Origin: an uncultured Anaerofilum sp.
GTDB taxonomy: Bacteria > Bacillota > Clostridia > Oscillospirales > Ruminococcaceae
NCBI GenBank assembly: GCA_944385935.1
Contig: CALWZC010000007.1
Location: 62,001 to 126,000, forward strand
Direction of reading: 5' to 3'
DNA: 64,000 nucleotides
Every line of letters starts with the position of its first letter. Positions within the stretch are counted from its first letter, which is position 1. The notes under the pieces are model-generated. The model did not search any database and had not been told where the DNA came from. It was given only the letters and a program-made list of their open reading frames with translations. Positions 17,032-26,526 of this stretch are shown piece after piece. The translations under genes were made by a program, and so were the position numbers.

Positions 17032-17897
17032 GGTGTTTTTTCTCCTTTGATAAACATAGTGCCTATGCCCTCATCGGTAAGGGTTTCCATTAAAATGCCG
17101 TGAGAAATTCTCCCATCAATGATAAATACCCGATTGACACCCCATTGAATGGCATTGATGCAACATTCCACTTTGGGAATCATTCCTCCTGCTACGATGC
17201 CACTTTCTATAAGCTGTTGGGCTTCCTCAATGGTAATTTCTCCAATGAGGGTATTGGGGTCATCCTTATCCCGCAAAATGCCGGAAATATCTGTCATGGA
17301 AATCAGGCTTTCTGCCTGTAATTCACCTGCAATGCGGGCGGCAGCCGTATCTGCGTTGATATTGTACAGATTGCCCTGTGGGTCACAGCCCACAGTAGAG
17401 ATAACCGGAATATAGCCCTTCTCTAGTAAGTCCAAAATAGGTTGGGTATTGATGGAGGTTACCTCTCCCACAAAGCCAAGACGTGGGTCTTTGGGTTGTG
17501 CTTGAATCATGTGACCATCTACCCCAGAAATTCCGATGGCTTTTCCTCCTCGTACCTGCAACAGGTTTACAAGGTTTTTGCTGATTTTTCCAGCCAGAAC
17601 CATCTGAACCACCTGTGCAGTTTCCTCGTCTGTCACACGCAGTCCATCCACAAATTGGGTTTCTTTTCCCATTTTGTCCAGAAGGCTTGTAATCTCTGGG
17701 CCTCCTCCGTGTACCAGTACCACTTGAATACCAACCTGCCACATCAGCACAATATCCCGCATGACAGAATCCTTTAGTTTTTCGCTGAGCATGGCATTTC
17801 CGCCATATTTTACCACAACAATTTTTCCGCTGTATTGTTGAATGTAGGGCAATGCGTGTACCAAAATCCTTGCCCTGTCTGCATTGCAGATTTTCAT
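17028..17897 (-). CDS. argB: Acetylglutamate kinase
   Basis: A 289-residue amino-acid kinase phosphorylating N-acetylglutamate, the usual control point of the pathway. It shows VVVKYGGNAM near residue 25, LVHGGGPEITSLL, and a C-terminal ATP-site region with SGIVAGGMIPKVECCINAI. The frame is open 12 codons further, but ATG 17897 has GGGGGAG 9 bases upstream and gives the family N-terminus. An N-terminal helix (ADRARILVHALPYIQQYSGK) like that of arginine-inhibited hexameric enzymes is present, so feedback inhibition is plausible. It lies 16 bases after argJ. Confidence 0.95.
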   Translation of the reverse strand: MKICNADRARILVHALPYIQQYSGKIVVVKYGGNAMLSEKLKDSVMRDIVLMWQVGIQVVLVHGGGPEITSLLDKMGKETQFVDGLRVTDEETAQVVQMVLAGKISKNLVNLLQVRGGKAIGISGVDGHMIQAQPKDPRLGFVGEVTSINTQPILDLLEKGYIPVISTVGCDPQGNLYNINADTAAARIAGELQAESLISMTDISGILRDKDDPNTLIGEITIEEAQQLIESGIVAGGMIPKVECCINAIQWGVNRVFIIDGRISHGILMETLTDEGIGTMFIKGEKTP

Positions 17898-17913
17898 TGC
17901 ATATACTCCCCCA

Positions 17914-19134
17914 TCAAGTTCTGTAGTCCCCATTGATTTTTACATATTCATAGGTCAAGTCACAGCCCCATGCAGTGGCAGAGCACACCCCGCTTTGCAG
18001 TTCCACCAAAATTTCAATTTCCTCTTGAGATAGAATTTCCTTTGCTAATTCCTCGCTAAAGTCAATCCCTGCACCATTTTTGCAAACATCAATTTTGCCT
18101 GCTTTGGATTGGAATGCCACATTGATTTTTTGCACATCCACAGGAGCTTTGCTATATCCAATGGCACACAGCACACGGCCCCAGTTGGCATCTGCCCCAA
18201 ACATAGCAGCCTTGAGCAAAGAGGAGCAAACCACACTTTTTGCCACGGTCTTGGCAATATTACAATCTGCCGCCCCTGTGACCTTACATTCCAGCAGCTT
18301 GGTGGCTCCTTCTCCATCTGCGGCAATGGAACGGCACAGGTGCACTGTTACGGTGTTTAGGGCTTTCATAAATGTTTGGAAATCCTCGCCTTTTTCGCAA
18401 ATTTCCTCGTTGCCTGCCATACCATTTGCCAATACAGTTACCATATCATTGGTAGAGGTATCTCCATCTACGCTAAGCATATTGAAGGTTTCTTTTACAT
18501 CCCCAGACAAAGCCTGTTGCAGCATGGCAGGGCTGATGGCACAGTCTGTAGTGATGAATACCAGCATGGTTGCCATATCTGGGTGAATCATTCCAGAACC
18601 TTTGGCAATGCCTCCCAAGCGGCAAACCTTTCCCCCAATGGTAAATTCTACCGCTACCTCTTTGCGTTTGGTATCGGTGGTCATAATGGCATCGGCTGCG
18701 GAATGACTATCCTCACCCAAATTTTTTACCAAGGAAGGGATTCCTTGTGCAATGGGCTCTATCTCCAAGGGCTTGCCAATGACCCCAGTAGAAGCAATAA
18801 CAATATCTTTTTCGGAAATTTGAAGTGCCTCAGCGGTTAATTGGCTCATTTGCTGGGCAATTTCCACGCCATTTGCATTGCAGGTGTTAGCATTTCCACT
18901 GTTGCAAATAATGGCTTGTGCCATTCCATCTTGTAGGTGCTGCTTTGTTACCAGAATAGGGGCACCCTTTACAGCATTTACTGTATATACAGCAGCAGCG
19001 GCGGCGGGCTTTTGGCTGAAAATCAGTGCCAAATCCTTTTTATCCTTATTTTTGCGAATACCGCAATGAACACCACTTGCCAAAAATCCTTTGGCAGCAC
19101 ATACGCCGCCTTCTATGAGTTTCATCTCTTCCAT
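17914..19134 (-). CDS. argJ: Glutamate N-acetyltransferase / amino-acid acetyltransferase
   Basis: A 406-residue ornithine acetyltransferase that recycles acetyl groups from acetylornithine to glutamate, making the pathway cyclic. The self-cleavage site lies in KGSGMIHPDMATML, with the N-terminal nucleophile Thr189. It also has GVHCGIRKNKDKKDLALI near the start, an oxyanion region ASTGVIGKPL, and AMFGADANWGRVLCAIGYS in the beta chain. Whether it is bifunctional (also using acetyl-CoA) cannot be read directly, but no argA is in this operon. It lies 27 bases after argC. Confidence 0.95.
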   Translation of the reverse strand: MEEMKLIEGGVCAAKGFLASGVHCGIRKNKDKKDLALIFSQKPAAAAAVYTVNAVKGAPILVTKQHLQDGMAQAIICNSGNANTCNANGVEIAQQMSQLTAEALQISEKDIVIASTGVIGKPLEIEPIAQGIPSLVKNLGEDSHSAADAIMTTDTKRKEVAVEFTIGGKVCRLGGIAKGSGMIHPDMATMLVFITTDCAISPAMLQQALSGDVKETFNMLSVDGDTSTNDMVTVLANGMAGNEEICEKGEDFQTFMKALNTVTVHLCRSIAADGEGATKLLECKVTGAADCNIAKTVAKSVVCSSLLKAAMFGADANWGRVLCAIGYSKAPVDVQKINVAFQSKAGKIDVCKNGAGIDFSEELAKEILSQEEIEILVELQSGVCSATAWGCDLTYEYVKINGDYRT

Positions 19135-19161
19135 CTCTATCCATTCTCCCCAAACTCTATG

Positions 19162-20091
19162 TTATAGCTGTAAACCGGCGGTTTGCTCCATGCCCAATGC
19201 AAGGTTTAGGCATTCCACAGCTCCGCCGCTTGCTCCTTTTCCCAAATTATCATAGCGAGCCACCAGCAAAATTCTTTCCTGATTGCCACAAACAGTAATT
19301 TGCATGGTATCTTTTCCAGAAAATGCCATTGCGGACAAAAAGCCTTCTTCTTGGTCATCCTCCACCAACTTTATAACCTCATCGGTATAATGGTTGGCAT
19401 AGGTGTGACAAATTTCTTTGATATCCCCTTTGTTTAATTGGCTGCGGTGCAACTGTACAACAACTTCCATACCGCTATAAAAATCCCCCACAATGGGACT
19501 AAATAGTGGCAACTGCTGCAACTGGGTAAAGGCTTGCATTTCCTTTAAATGCTTGTGTTGCTGGGACAGTCCATACATCCTAGGAGCATCCAGCAAAATG
19601 CTTCTATCAGCATGCTGGTACTGGGCAATCATGGATTTTCCTCCTCCACTGTAACCAGTGAGAGAAAAGCAGCAAAGGGGCTGGTCTTTGGCTATGATTC
19701 CCTGTTGTACCAAAGGTTGCACCAAAGCGATAAATCCGCAGGCATGGCAGCCGGGTACAGCAATTTGTTTTGCCTGCTGGATGGCCTTCTTTTGCTCTTT
19801 GCTCAGTTGGGGCAATCCATATACCCATCCTTGTGCAGTGCGGTGGGCGGTGGAGGTGTCCAACAACACACCTTTGCAGCCCTTGAACAACTCCGCAGCT
19901 TCTATTGCTGCTTGGTCGGGTAAACACAGTACCACTGCATCTGCCTGTTCCATTGCCTTTCGGCGGTAGTGGGGATTTTTTCTGTGTTCTGGTTCAATCT
20001 CTATCAAAGAGATGTCCTCCCGTTGCTGTAACCGCTGTTGTAACCGTAAGCCGGTTGTGCCAGCACTTCCATCAATAAAAACCTGTTTCAT
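19162..20091 (-). CDS. argC: N-acetyl-gamma-glutamyl-phosphate reductase, type 2
   Basis: A 309-residue short (type 2) ArgC, the NADPH-dependent reductase after ArgB. It has an N-terminal Rossmann loop VFIDGSAGTTGLRL, the catalytic Cys in AVPGCHACGFIAL, the conserved SLTGYSGGGKSMI, and a C-terminal LGKGASGGAVECLNL. The ATG used at 20091 overlaps the argH stop in an ATGA; the longer frame reads back into argH. The annotated length matches the type 2 subfamily rather than the 340-residue type 1. Confidence 0.93.
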   Translation of the reverse strand: MKQVFIDGSAGTTGLRLQQRLQQREDISLIEIEPEHRKNPHYRRKAMEQADAVVLCLPDQAAIEAAELFKGCKGVLLDTSTAHRTAQGWVYGLPQLSKEQKKAIQQAKQIAVPGCHACGFIALVQPLVQQGIIAKDQPLCCFSLTGYSGGGKSMIAQYQHADRSILLDAPRMYGLSQQHKHLKEMQAFTQLQQLPLFSPIVGDFYSGMEVVVQLHRSQLNKGDIKEICHTYANHYTDEVIKLVEDDQEEGFLSAMAFSGKDTMQITVCGNQERILLVARYDNLGKGASGGAVECLNLALGMEQTAGLQL

Positions 20092-21464
20092 GCCTTCAAA
20101 AACTCCTCTACCTGTGCAATTTGCTGTTGCACCGAACTGCTGCCTGTTCCCCCTTGGGAAATCCGCTTTTCCACACATTGTTTTAGGTCGATAGCATTAT
20201 ACAAATCCTGCTCAAAAAGGGAGCTTTGCTTTTGGTATTCTTCATAGGGCAGTTGCTCCAATACGGTGTTATTTTGAATACAATATGCTACAAGCTGCCC
20301 TACCAGTTTGTAGGCACTGCGGAAAGGCAATCCTTTTCCCACCAGATAATCTGCCAAGTCCGTGGCATTGATAAACCCCTTTTGGGCAGCAGCATACATG
20401 GCTTGTTTTTGTGTTTTCATGGTGTCAATCATGGGGATAAACACCTTCAAGCATTGTTTTACAGTATCAACCCCATCAAAAATTGCTTCTTTGTCCTCTT
20501 GCATATCTTTGTTGTAGGCTAAGGGCAATCCCTTGAGCATGGTCAAGGTGGCAATGAGGTTTCCGTATACTCTGCCGGTTTTTCCCCGCACCAATTCCGC
20601 CATATCGGGATTTTTCTTTTGTGGCATAATGCTGGAGCCGGTGGTATAGCTGTCATCCAGTTCCACAAAGCGGAATTCCCAAGAGCACCACAAGATAATT
20701 TCTTCCGAAAACCGGGACAGGTGCATCATAATAACCGACAGTGCAGAGAGAATTTCCACACAAAAATCCCGGTCCGAAACACCATCTATACTGTTGGAGG
20801 TAATGCCATCAAAGCCCAATGCTTGCGCCACCATACTGCGGTTGGTAGGGTAAGTAGTACCTGCTAGGGCACAGCTTCCCAATGGGCTGAAATTCATCCG
20901 TTTTGACGCATCCTGCAACCGCTGGATATCTCTCTGAAACATGGCGATATATGCCAGTAAATGCTGGGCGAAGGTGATGGGCTGGGCACGCTGCAAGTGG
21001 GTGTATCCCGGCAAAATGGCATCTATGTTCTCCTTTGCCTGTTTCAAAACCACCCGTATCAAATCTTTCAAAAGACCTTCAATGGCTTTACATTCCTCTC
21101 TTAGATACATTCTCAAATCCAGAGCCACTTGGTCATTTCGGCTGCGGGCTGTGTGCAATTTCTTTCCGGTGTCCCCAATGCGTTTGGTCAACTCTGCTTC
21201 TACAAACATGTGAATGTCCTCGGCAGTCATGTCCAACTGCAAAGCTCCGCTGTTGATGTCCTGCAAAATGCCTTCCAGCCCTTTGGTAATTTCCTCTGCA
21301 TCCTCTGGTGAGAGAATGCCACAGGCTGCCAACATGGCTGCATGAGCCATAGAGCCTGTAATATCCTGCTGGTACATTCTGCAATCCACACCAATGGAAG
21401 AATTAAAGTCATCTGCAATTTTGTCTGCCTGCTTTGCAAACCGTCCTGCCCACAGCTTTTCCAT
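20088..21464 (-). CDS. argH: Argininosuccinate lyase
   Basis: A 458-residue fumarase/aspartase superfamily lyase splitting argininosuccinate into arginine and fumarate. It begins MEKLWAGRFAKQ and contains HTARSRNDQVALDLRMY near residue 104, GYTHLQRAQPITFAQHLL and the superfamily signature GSSIMPQKKNPDMAEL near residue 280. AAAAGGAGAAAAGGGT precedes the ATG. It lies 90 bases after argG and overlaps argC by 4 bases. Confidence 0.96.
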   Translation of the reverse strand: MEKLWAGRFAKQADKIADDFNSSIGVDCRMYQQDITGSMAHAAMLAACGILSPEDAEEITKGLEGILQDINSGALQLDMTAEDIHMFVEAELTKRIGDTGKKLHTARSRNDQVALDLRMYLREECKAIEGLLKDLIRVVLKQAKENIDAILPGYTHLQRAQPITFAQHLLAYIAMFQRDIQRLQDASKRMNFSPLGSCALAGTTYPTNRSMVAQALGFDGITSNSIDGVSDRDFCVEILSALSVIMMHLSRFSEEIILWCSWEFRFVELDDSYTTGSSIMPQKKNPDMAELVRGKTGRVYGNLIATLTMLKGLPLAYNKDMQEDKEAIFDGVDTVKQCLKVFIPMIDTMKTQKQAMYAAAQKGFINATDLADYLVGKGLPFRSAYKLVGQLVAYCIQNNTVLEQLPYEEYQKQSSLFEQDLYNAIDLKQCVEKRISQGGTGSSSVQQQIAQVEEFLKA

Positions 21465-21554
21465 ACCCTTTTCTCCTTTTTGCTATGGGGTGCCCTTTCC
21501 CCCAAGCACCCCAATTCCACTTTCTCTTTCCCTTTTCTATGCAAAAAAGCCCTT

Positions 21555-22784
21555 TTATGCCTTTTGTTTTGCGTCTACCTTTGCTTGTACCTGAATGGGC
21601 AAGCCAAACAGATTGATAAATCCGGCTGCGTCTGCCTGATGGTATACTTCATCCTCCTCAAAGGTTGCAATCTCTGGGTCATACAAAGAATATTTGCTCC
21701 AGATTCCTGCGGGAATGATGTTGCCTTTGTAAAGTTTCAGCTTTACAGTGCCGGTGCAATTTTCCATAAGTACATCCACGAAAGCAGACAGTGCTTTCCG
21801 CAAGGGGGTATACCATTGGCCGTTATAGACCAAATCCGCAAAAGAAATTGCCAATTCCTGCTTTTTATGTGCTGCATATTTATCCAAACACAGGCTTTCC
21901 AAAAGCTGCATAGCCTTGTATAAAATTGCACCTCCGGGAGTTTCATATACACCACGGCATTTCATACCAACTAACCGATTTTCCACAATGTCCAAAAGAC
22001 CAATTCCATTGGCACCGCCCAACTGGTTGAGCTTCAGAATAATCTCTTTTGCAGTCATGGAAACACCATCCAATGCCACAGGAACACCTTTTTCAAAGTC
22101 CAATGTCAGATAGGTGGGCTTGTCTGGTGCCTGCAAGGGAGAAACCCCCAGTTCTAAAAAGCCTTCTTTTTCATAGGTGGGTTCATTGGCAGGGTCTTCC
22201 AAATCCAGCCCTTCATGGCTTAGGTGCCAAAGATTTTTGTCTTTGGAATAATTGGTTTCTCTGGTAATTTTTAAAGGAATGTTGTGGGCGATTGCATAAT
22301 CAATTTCTTGGTCCCTAGATTTGATATCCCACTCTCTCCATGGGGCAATGATGGGCATATCCGGGGCAAAAGCCTTGATTGCCAGTTCAAAGCGTACTTG
22401 GTCATTTCCTTTACCAGTGCAGCCATGGCAAATTGCATCTGCACCCTCTTGTTTTGCAATTTCCACCAACCGCTTTGCAATGAGAGGGCGGGCAAAACTG
22501 GTTCCCAACATATAGCCCTCATACATAGCCCCTGCCTTTACAGTGGGGATGATAAATTCATCTACAAATTCATCGGTCAGGTCTTCAATATAGAGTTTGC
22601 TGGCTCCGGTTTTCAGTGCTTTCTCCTCCAAGCCGTCCAACTCGGTTCCCTGTCCCACGTCACCAGAAACAGCAATGACCTCGCAGTTATTGTAGTTTTC
22701 CTTTAGCCATGGAATAATAATGGAAGTATCCAATCCGCCGGAATATGCCAACACTACTTTTTTGATATTTTCTTTATTCATCAT
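21555..22784 (-). CDS. argG: Argininosuccinate synthase
   Basis: A 409-residue ATP-dependent enzyme joining citrulline and aspartate. The PP-loop [14 protein letters not shown] is at residues 11-24, followed by [14 protein letters not shown] near residue 118 and [14 protein letters not shown]. It is the first gene of the arginine operon, with GGGGATAGT before the ATG. The promoter about 75 bases upstream is covered by ArgR-type boxes, so the operon should be repressed when arginine is plentiful. Confidence 0.96.
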   Translation of the reverse strand: MMNKENIKKVVLAYSGGLDTSIIIPWLKENYNNCEVIAVSGDVGQGTELDGLEEKALKTGASKLYIEDLTDEFVDEFIIPTVKAGAMYEGYMLGTSFARPLIAKRLVEIAKQEGADAICHGCTGKGNDQVRFELAIKAFAPDMPIIAPWREWDIKSRDQEIDYAIAHNIPLKITRETNYSKDKNLWHLSHEGLDLEDPANEPTYEKEGFLELGVSPLQAPDKPTYLTLDFEKGVPVALDGVSMTAKEIILKLNQLGGANGIGLLDIVENRLVGMKCRGVYETPGGAILYKAMQLLESLCLDKYAAHKKQELAISFADLVYNGQWYTPLRKALSAFVDVLMENCTGTVKLKLYKGNIIPAGIWSKYSLYDPEIATFEEDEVYHQADAAGFINLFGLPIQVQAKVDAKQKA

Positions 22785-22840
22785 ACTATCCCCTTACTTG
22801 TGTATCTACTTTGTAACTATATGCAAAATTTGTAACTTCT

Positions 22841-22912
22841 CTTGCATAAATATTAAACTATAATGAATATTTTTGCAAGTAATTTTTGCAATTTATTTAA
22901 TATTTATGCACC
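22841..22912 (-). promoter_or_regulatory. Arginine operon promoter with three ARG-box-like operators
   Basis: The promoter on the minus strand is TTGCAA (22878-22873), 17 bases, TAATAT (22855-22850). Three 18-base sites match one another: GTTTAATATTTATGCAAG (minus strand, 22858-22841, over the -10), AATGAATATTTTTGCAAG (plus, 22862-22879, over the -35) and ATTTAATATTTATGCACC (plus, 22895-22912). They resemble the ArgR/AhrC ARG box TGAATWWWWATTCA. The outer two also form a perfect 15-base inverted repeat (22843-22857 and 22896-22910). Confidence 0.75.
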
Positions 22913-22998
22913 TTTACAAAAAACCACCTTTTTCCAAAAGGCTTTTACTGCACTTTTGCATGTTATTTTGTCTATCCTCTCTGTTACACCGTCCATAT

Positions 22999-23027
22999 TT
23001 GACTTTTTCTAAAAAATATGCTATAAT
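22999..23027 (+). promoter_or_regulatory. Promoter of tRNA-Thr
   Basis: TTGACT (22999-23004), 17 bases, TATAAT (23022-23027), 34 bases before the mature tRNA 5' end. Confidence 0.8.
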
Positions 23028-23061
23028 TTATCAGCAATAGAGTGTGTTTATGTAGAGAATT

Positions 23062-23137
23062 GCTAGTGTAGCACAGTCGGTAGTGCAGCTGATTCGTAAT
23101 CAGCAGGTCGCGTGTTCAAGTCACGTCACTAGCTCCA
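23062..23137 (+). tRNA. tRNA-Thr(CGT)
   Basis: A complete 76-base cloverleaf. Acceptor GCTAGTG pairs with CACTAGC, the D stem is GCAC/GTGC, and the anticodon stem is GCTGA/TCAGC with loop TTCGTAA. The anticodon CGT (23095-23097) reads ACG threonine codons. The T stem is GCGTG/CACGT with TTCAAGT. The 3' CCA is encoded. It is a single-gene unit with its own promoter and terminator. Confidence 0.97.
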
Positions 23138-23176
23138 ACAGCCCTGTAAATATGATTTACGGGGCTGTTTTTTATG
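23138..23176 (+). terminator. Terminator of tRNA-Thr
   Basis: ACAGCCCTGTAAAT pairs with ATTTACGGGGCTGT, followed by TTTTTT. Confidence 0.9.
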
Positions 23177-23179
23177 CAT

Positions 23180-23227
23180 AAAAAAGCACCAAAAAGAAAG
23201 GTGATTCTTCCTTCTTGGTGCTTTTTT
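23180..23227 (-). terminator. Terminator of sbcDC
   Basis: AAAAAAGCACCAA (23180-23192) pairs with TTGGTGCTTTTTT (23215-23227), giving a T-run in either direction. It lies directly after the sbcC stop. Confidence 0.85.
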
Positions 23228-23232
23228 AGTTT

Positions 23233-26200
23233 TTACACAACAATTTTTACCTGACTTCCACCGGCCCTATCTTTGGTGACAACAATTTGTTTATCAATTT
23301 TTTGCTTTAGTTCTGCCACATGAGATATAATGCCCACCAGACGGTTTCCCTCGGTTAGTCCGGCAAGGACTTGAATGGCTTGTTGGAGGGATTCTTCATC
23401 CAAAGAACCAAAGCCCTCATCTACAAACATAGTATCCAAACGGATACCACCAGCAGCAGACTGCACTTCGTCGGCAAGCCCCAAAGCCAAAGAAAGAGAA
23501 GCCTTGAAAGATTCTCCACCGGAAAGAGATTTTACACTGCGTTTGGAACCATTGTAATGGTCAATGACATCCAGCTCCAATCCGCTTTGGCTGCGGTTGT
23601 TTTCTGCTTCCTCTCTCCGCTGAAGCTCATATTGTCCGCCGGACATTGCCAAAAAGCGAAGGTTTGCCCGTCGGACAATGCGGTCAAAAAAGGTCATCTG
23701 GATATAGGTTTCCAGAGATATTTTTTCTTTGCCGGAAAGGTTGCCATTGGCTGTGTTGGAGAGGGTGCGCATCCAAGTATATTTTTCCTCCAACTCCTTT
23801 AGATTTTCCGATTTTTGGAGAATATTTTTTAAAGCGGTTTCGTTGGTTGTAATATGAGTATGAACCTTTTTCTGTGCTTCATCTATCAACAGGCGTTGTT
23901 GCTCTAGGGCTTGTGCATGGGCATTTTCAGCTTGCACATCAATTTCCTTGCTGGCTGTCAACAGCTTGTCCAACTCCTGAATGGTGGCCTCTATTTTTGC
24001 CAATTCTGTGTGATGCACGGTTGCAGCATCTTCTGCCTGTTTTCGTGCATCCGAAATTCCTTTTATTCTCTCGCTCAATACTGCTATTTGTCGCTGTGCT
24101 TCACTGGCACTGGTGTAGTGCAGTTGCCTTTGTAGGGCTTGTATTTGTTCTGCAACTTGCTCTTTACGAATTTGCTCTCCAGTAAGTTCTGTCTGTACTG
24201 CAGAAAGGTTCTGTTCCAGTTCTTTGCACTGCTGTTCCTGCTGGGGAAGGAAACCTTCCAACTGCTCTTTTCTGCCTATTTGCACTTCTAGCTTTTCCAG
24301 TTGCTTTGCCATTTGTTCCATTGCGGATTCTATCTCCTGCAACTGACTTACAATATAAGGGGGAATTTCCTTCCATGTAAAGCCGTTCAAATGCTCCTGT
24401 ATCTGGCAACGAATTTTTTCCTCTGCTTGGGCTCGTTGATTTTGCAATGTAGTACAGGTAGCTTCTGCCTGAGAAATCTCCTTGTTTAATTGTTCCTGTT
24501 GCTGTGTGGTGTTGGCTATGGTAGCCTCCAACCTTTCCAACTGTTGCGCCAATTCTTTTCTATGTTTTATCTGAATTTCCACAGTTTGCAACTGCTGATA
24601 TAGTTCGGTTAGAGTGACTTTCAATTGTTCTTTTAAGGAAAGAATCTGTTTGTCTGCCATGACAAGGGAGGGAGAGTCTACATATAGGCCCATCTGAGAT
24701 AGTAGCTGTTGTTCTCTCTGTTCCAAAGCGGCTTTTTCTTTGCCTGCGTTGACACTTGCCTGTTGCGCCTTCTGTTGGGCAGTTTCAAATTCTGCCTTTG
24801 CCCTATCCAGTTCCAATTTGGTGGGTACGCCTTGGGGGATTTCTGCCAAATGGGGATGGTGGCAGGAACCACAAACTGGACAGGGTGTTCCCTCTTGTAT
24901 GGTCTGTGCCAATACACCTGCTTGCCCATCCAAAAAGGCTTTGTTTTTTTGCCGGTACTGCTCTCCTTGTTGTTCTGCTTGCTGTTGTGCTTGTTGATAG
25001 GTTTGCTGGGCAATTTCTGTTTTTGTTTTTGCTTGGGAATACTCTTGCAAAAGGGCAACGATTCCATTTAGCCCATTTTCATGTTCTTTGGTACGTTCTA
25101 TATGATGGAGCAGCTTTTGTTTTTCTGTTTCCAATCCTTCCCCTTTCGCCCACTGTTCTTGGTTGGCTTTTAAGGTTTCTTTTTGTTGCAGTAAAGCATT
25201 GGAAAGTGCTTGTTGCTGGCAGTTTAGTTCTTGGCAATGTTCCTCTGTTTGTTGCAGATATGTTTTGTAGTTTCGCCATTCCTGTATGTCTTTTTTCAGA
25301 GAGAGAAGTATTCCCTTTCGGCTCTCTTGCTGTGCCTGTTCCCGAAGGATTCGTTCCTTTTCCACTTCAACTCCAGCCAAAGCCGCCAGTTCTTGTTTCC
25401 ATTGTTCTATTTCTGCCGCTTTGCTTTTTTCTGCTTGGATTTGCTGATTTTGTTCGTATTGGAGTTGTTGTATATTATGTTCTATATCCTGTAAGTTCTT
25501 TTGCTGATTGGTCAACTCTTGATACCGAGGCAATTCCGTTTCTAAAGCTGCCAACTCCTTAGCAAGTGCCTCTTGCTGGGGAATTTTTTCCTGTTGGGCT
25601 TTCAAGTTTTGTTGGATTGTTTCAGATTGCAGTAATAAGGCTTGCCGGTTTTCATGGGCTTGTTTCCGTTTTTGTTGGGTTTTTTCCAATTCTTCCGCCT
25701 TTGCCAATCGGGAAACAGCAAGTTTTACTTGTTCATCCAATTCTATCCACTGTTGATGATACTTCTCATAAAGCTGTTTATCCTGTTCAATGAGAGTTTC
25801 TATCAGCTCCACTGTATCTTGGAAGGGCAGTTCTCCCCCTTTTGCTTGTTCCAGTGTTTCGATGAAAGGACTATCTTCCCTGCACAAAATCCCTTGGATA
25901 TATTGCTGAACACTGACACGGGCTGTTTCGCACTGTCTTTGCAGTTGTATGGCTTCATTTTTCAACTTCTCTTGCAATACCATATAATATCGTGTTTTAA
26001 AAATTTCACGAAAAATCTCTTGCCGGCTTTTTGTATCTGCCAACAGAAGTTTTAAAAAATCCCCTTGTGCAATCATGGCAATCTGGGCAAATTGGGTATA
26101 ATTTAAGCCAATAATATTCACAACAGCATCATTGACTTCCTTTTCCTTTGTAATCAATCTGCCATCGGGCATTTGCAATTCTGCTTCTGCCTTTTGGGTA

Positions 26201-26526
26201 GTAACGCCACTGCCCCGTTTGGAGGGGCGTTCATATTTGGGGTTTCTGCGAATGGTGTAAACATTTCCTCCATAAGAAAAGACCAATTCCACACGGGTGG
26301 GAATTTCCGGCTGGGCATATTTTGAGCGAAACATAGAAGGGTCGCGGTTTTCTCCGCTGGGTTGTCCATAGAGGGCATAGGTAATGGCGTCAAAAATAGT
26401 GGTTTTTCCTGCTCCTGTATCTCCGGTAATAAGATACAAACCCTGCTGCCCCAATTTCTGCAAATCAATCACTGCTTCTGCGGCATAGGGGCCAAAAGCA
26501 GACACCGTTAATTTCAGTGGTCGCAT
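23233..26526 (-). CDS. sbcC: Exonuclease SbcC (Rad50-like ATPase)
   Basis: A 1097-residue SMC-like protein that forms with SbcD the nuclease cleaving hairpins and blocked DNA ends. The N-terminal Walker A YLITGDTGAGKTTIFDAITYAL starts near residue 31, with the Q-loop FAQIAMIAQGDFLKLL following. Two very long Gln/Glu-rich coiled-coil arms flank a zinc hook CPVC near residue 549. The C-terminal ABC signature VKSLSGGESFKASLSLAL is near residue 1000 and Walker B is TMFVDEGFGSLDEESL. The start overlaps the sbcD end by 13 bases, so the two are made together. Confidence 0.95.
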   Translation of the reverse strand: MRPLKLTVSAFGPYAAEAVIDLQKLGQQGLYLITGDTGAGKTTIFDAITYALYGQPSGENRDPSMFRSKYAQPEIPTRVELVFSYGGNVYTIRRNPKYERPSKRGSGVTTQKAEAELQMPDGRLITKEKEVNDAVVNIIGLNYTQFAQIAMIAQGDFLKLLLADTKSRQEIFREIFKTRYYMVLQEKLKNEAIQLQRQCETARVSVQQYIQGILCREDSPFIETLEQAKGGELPFQDTVELIETLIEQDKQLYEKYHQQWIELDEQVKLAVSRLAKAEELEKTQQKRKQAHENRQALLLQSETIQQNLKAQQEKIPQQEALAKELAALETELPRYQELTNQQKNLQDIEHNIQQLQYEQNQQIQAEKSKAAEIEQWKQELAALAGVEVEKERILREQAQQESRKGILLSLKKDIQEWRNYKTYLQQTEEHCQELNCQQQALSNALLQQKETLKANQEQWAKGEGLETEKQKLLHHIERTKEHENGLNGIVALLQEYSQAKTKTEIAQQTYQQAQQQAEQQGEQYRQKNKAFLDGQAGVLAQTIQEGTPCPVCGSCHHPHLAEIPQGVPTKLELDRAKAEFETAQQKAQQASVNAGKEKAALEQREQQLLSQMGLYVDSPSLVMADKQILSLKEQLKVTLTELYQQLQTVEIQIKHRKELAQQLERLEATIANTTQQQEQLNKEISQAEATCTTLQNQRAQAEEKIRCQIQEHLNGFTWKEIPPYIVSQLQEIESAMEQMAKQLEKLEVQIGRKEQLEGFLPQQEQQCKELEQNLSAVQTELTGEQIRKEQVAEQIQALQRQLHYTSASEAQRQIAVLSERIKGISDARKQAEDAATVHHTELAKIEATIQELDKLLTASKEIDVQAENAHAQALEQQRLLIDEAQKKVHTHITTNETALKNILQKSENLKELEEKYTWMRTLSNTANGNLSGKEKISLETYIQMTFFDRIVRRANLRFLAMSGGQYELQRREEAENNRSQSGLELDVIDHYNGSKRSVKSLSGGESFKASLSLALGLADEVQSAAGGIRLDTMFVDEGFGSLDEESLQQAIQVLAGLTEGNRLVGIISHVAELKQKIDKQIVVTKDRAGGSQVKIVV

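Noticed and set aside
22843..22910. Perfect 15-base inverted repeat as a terminator or cruciform
   Set aside because: The arms are AT-rich, 38 bases apart, without a T-run, and coincide with three ARG-box-like sites over the promoter, so an operator explains them better.
24756..25562. A 268-residue open frame opposite sbcC
   Set aside because: It is a shadow of the Gln/Glu-rich coiled coil; the composition (Phe, Leu, Val, Cys) reflects reverse reading of CAA/GAA codons.
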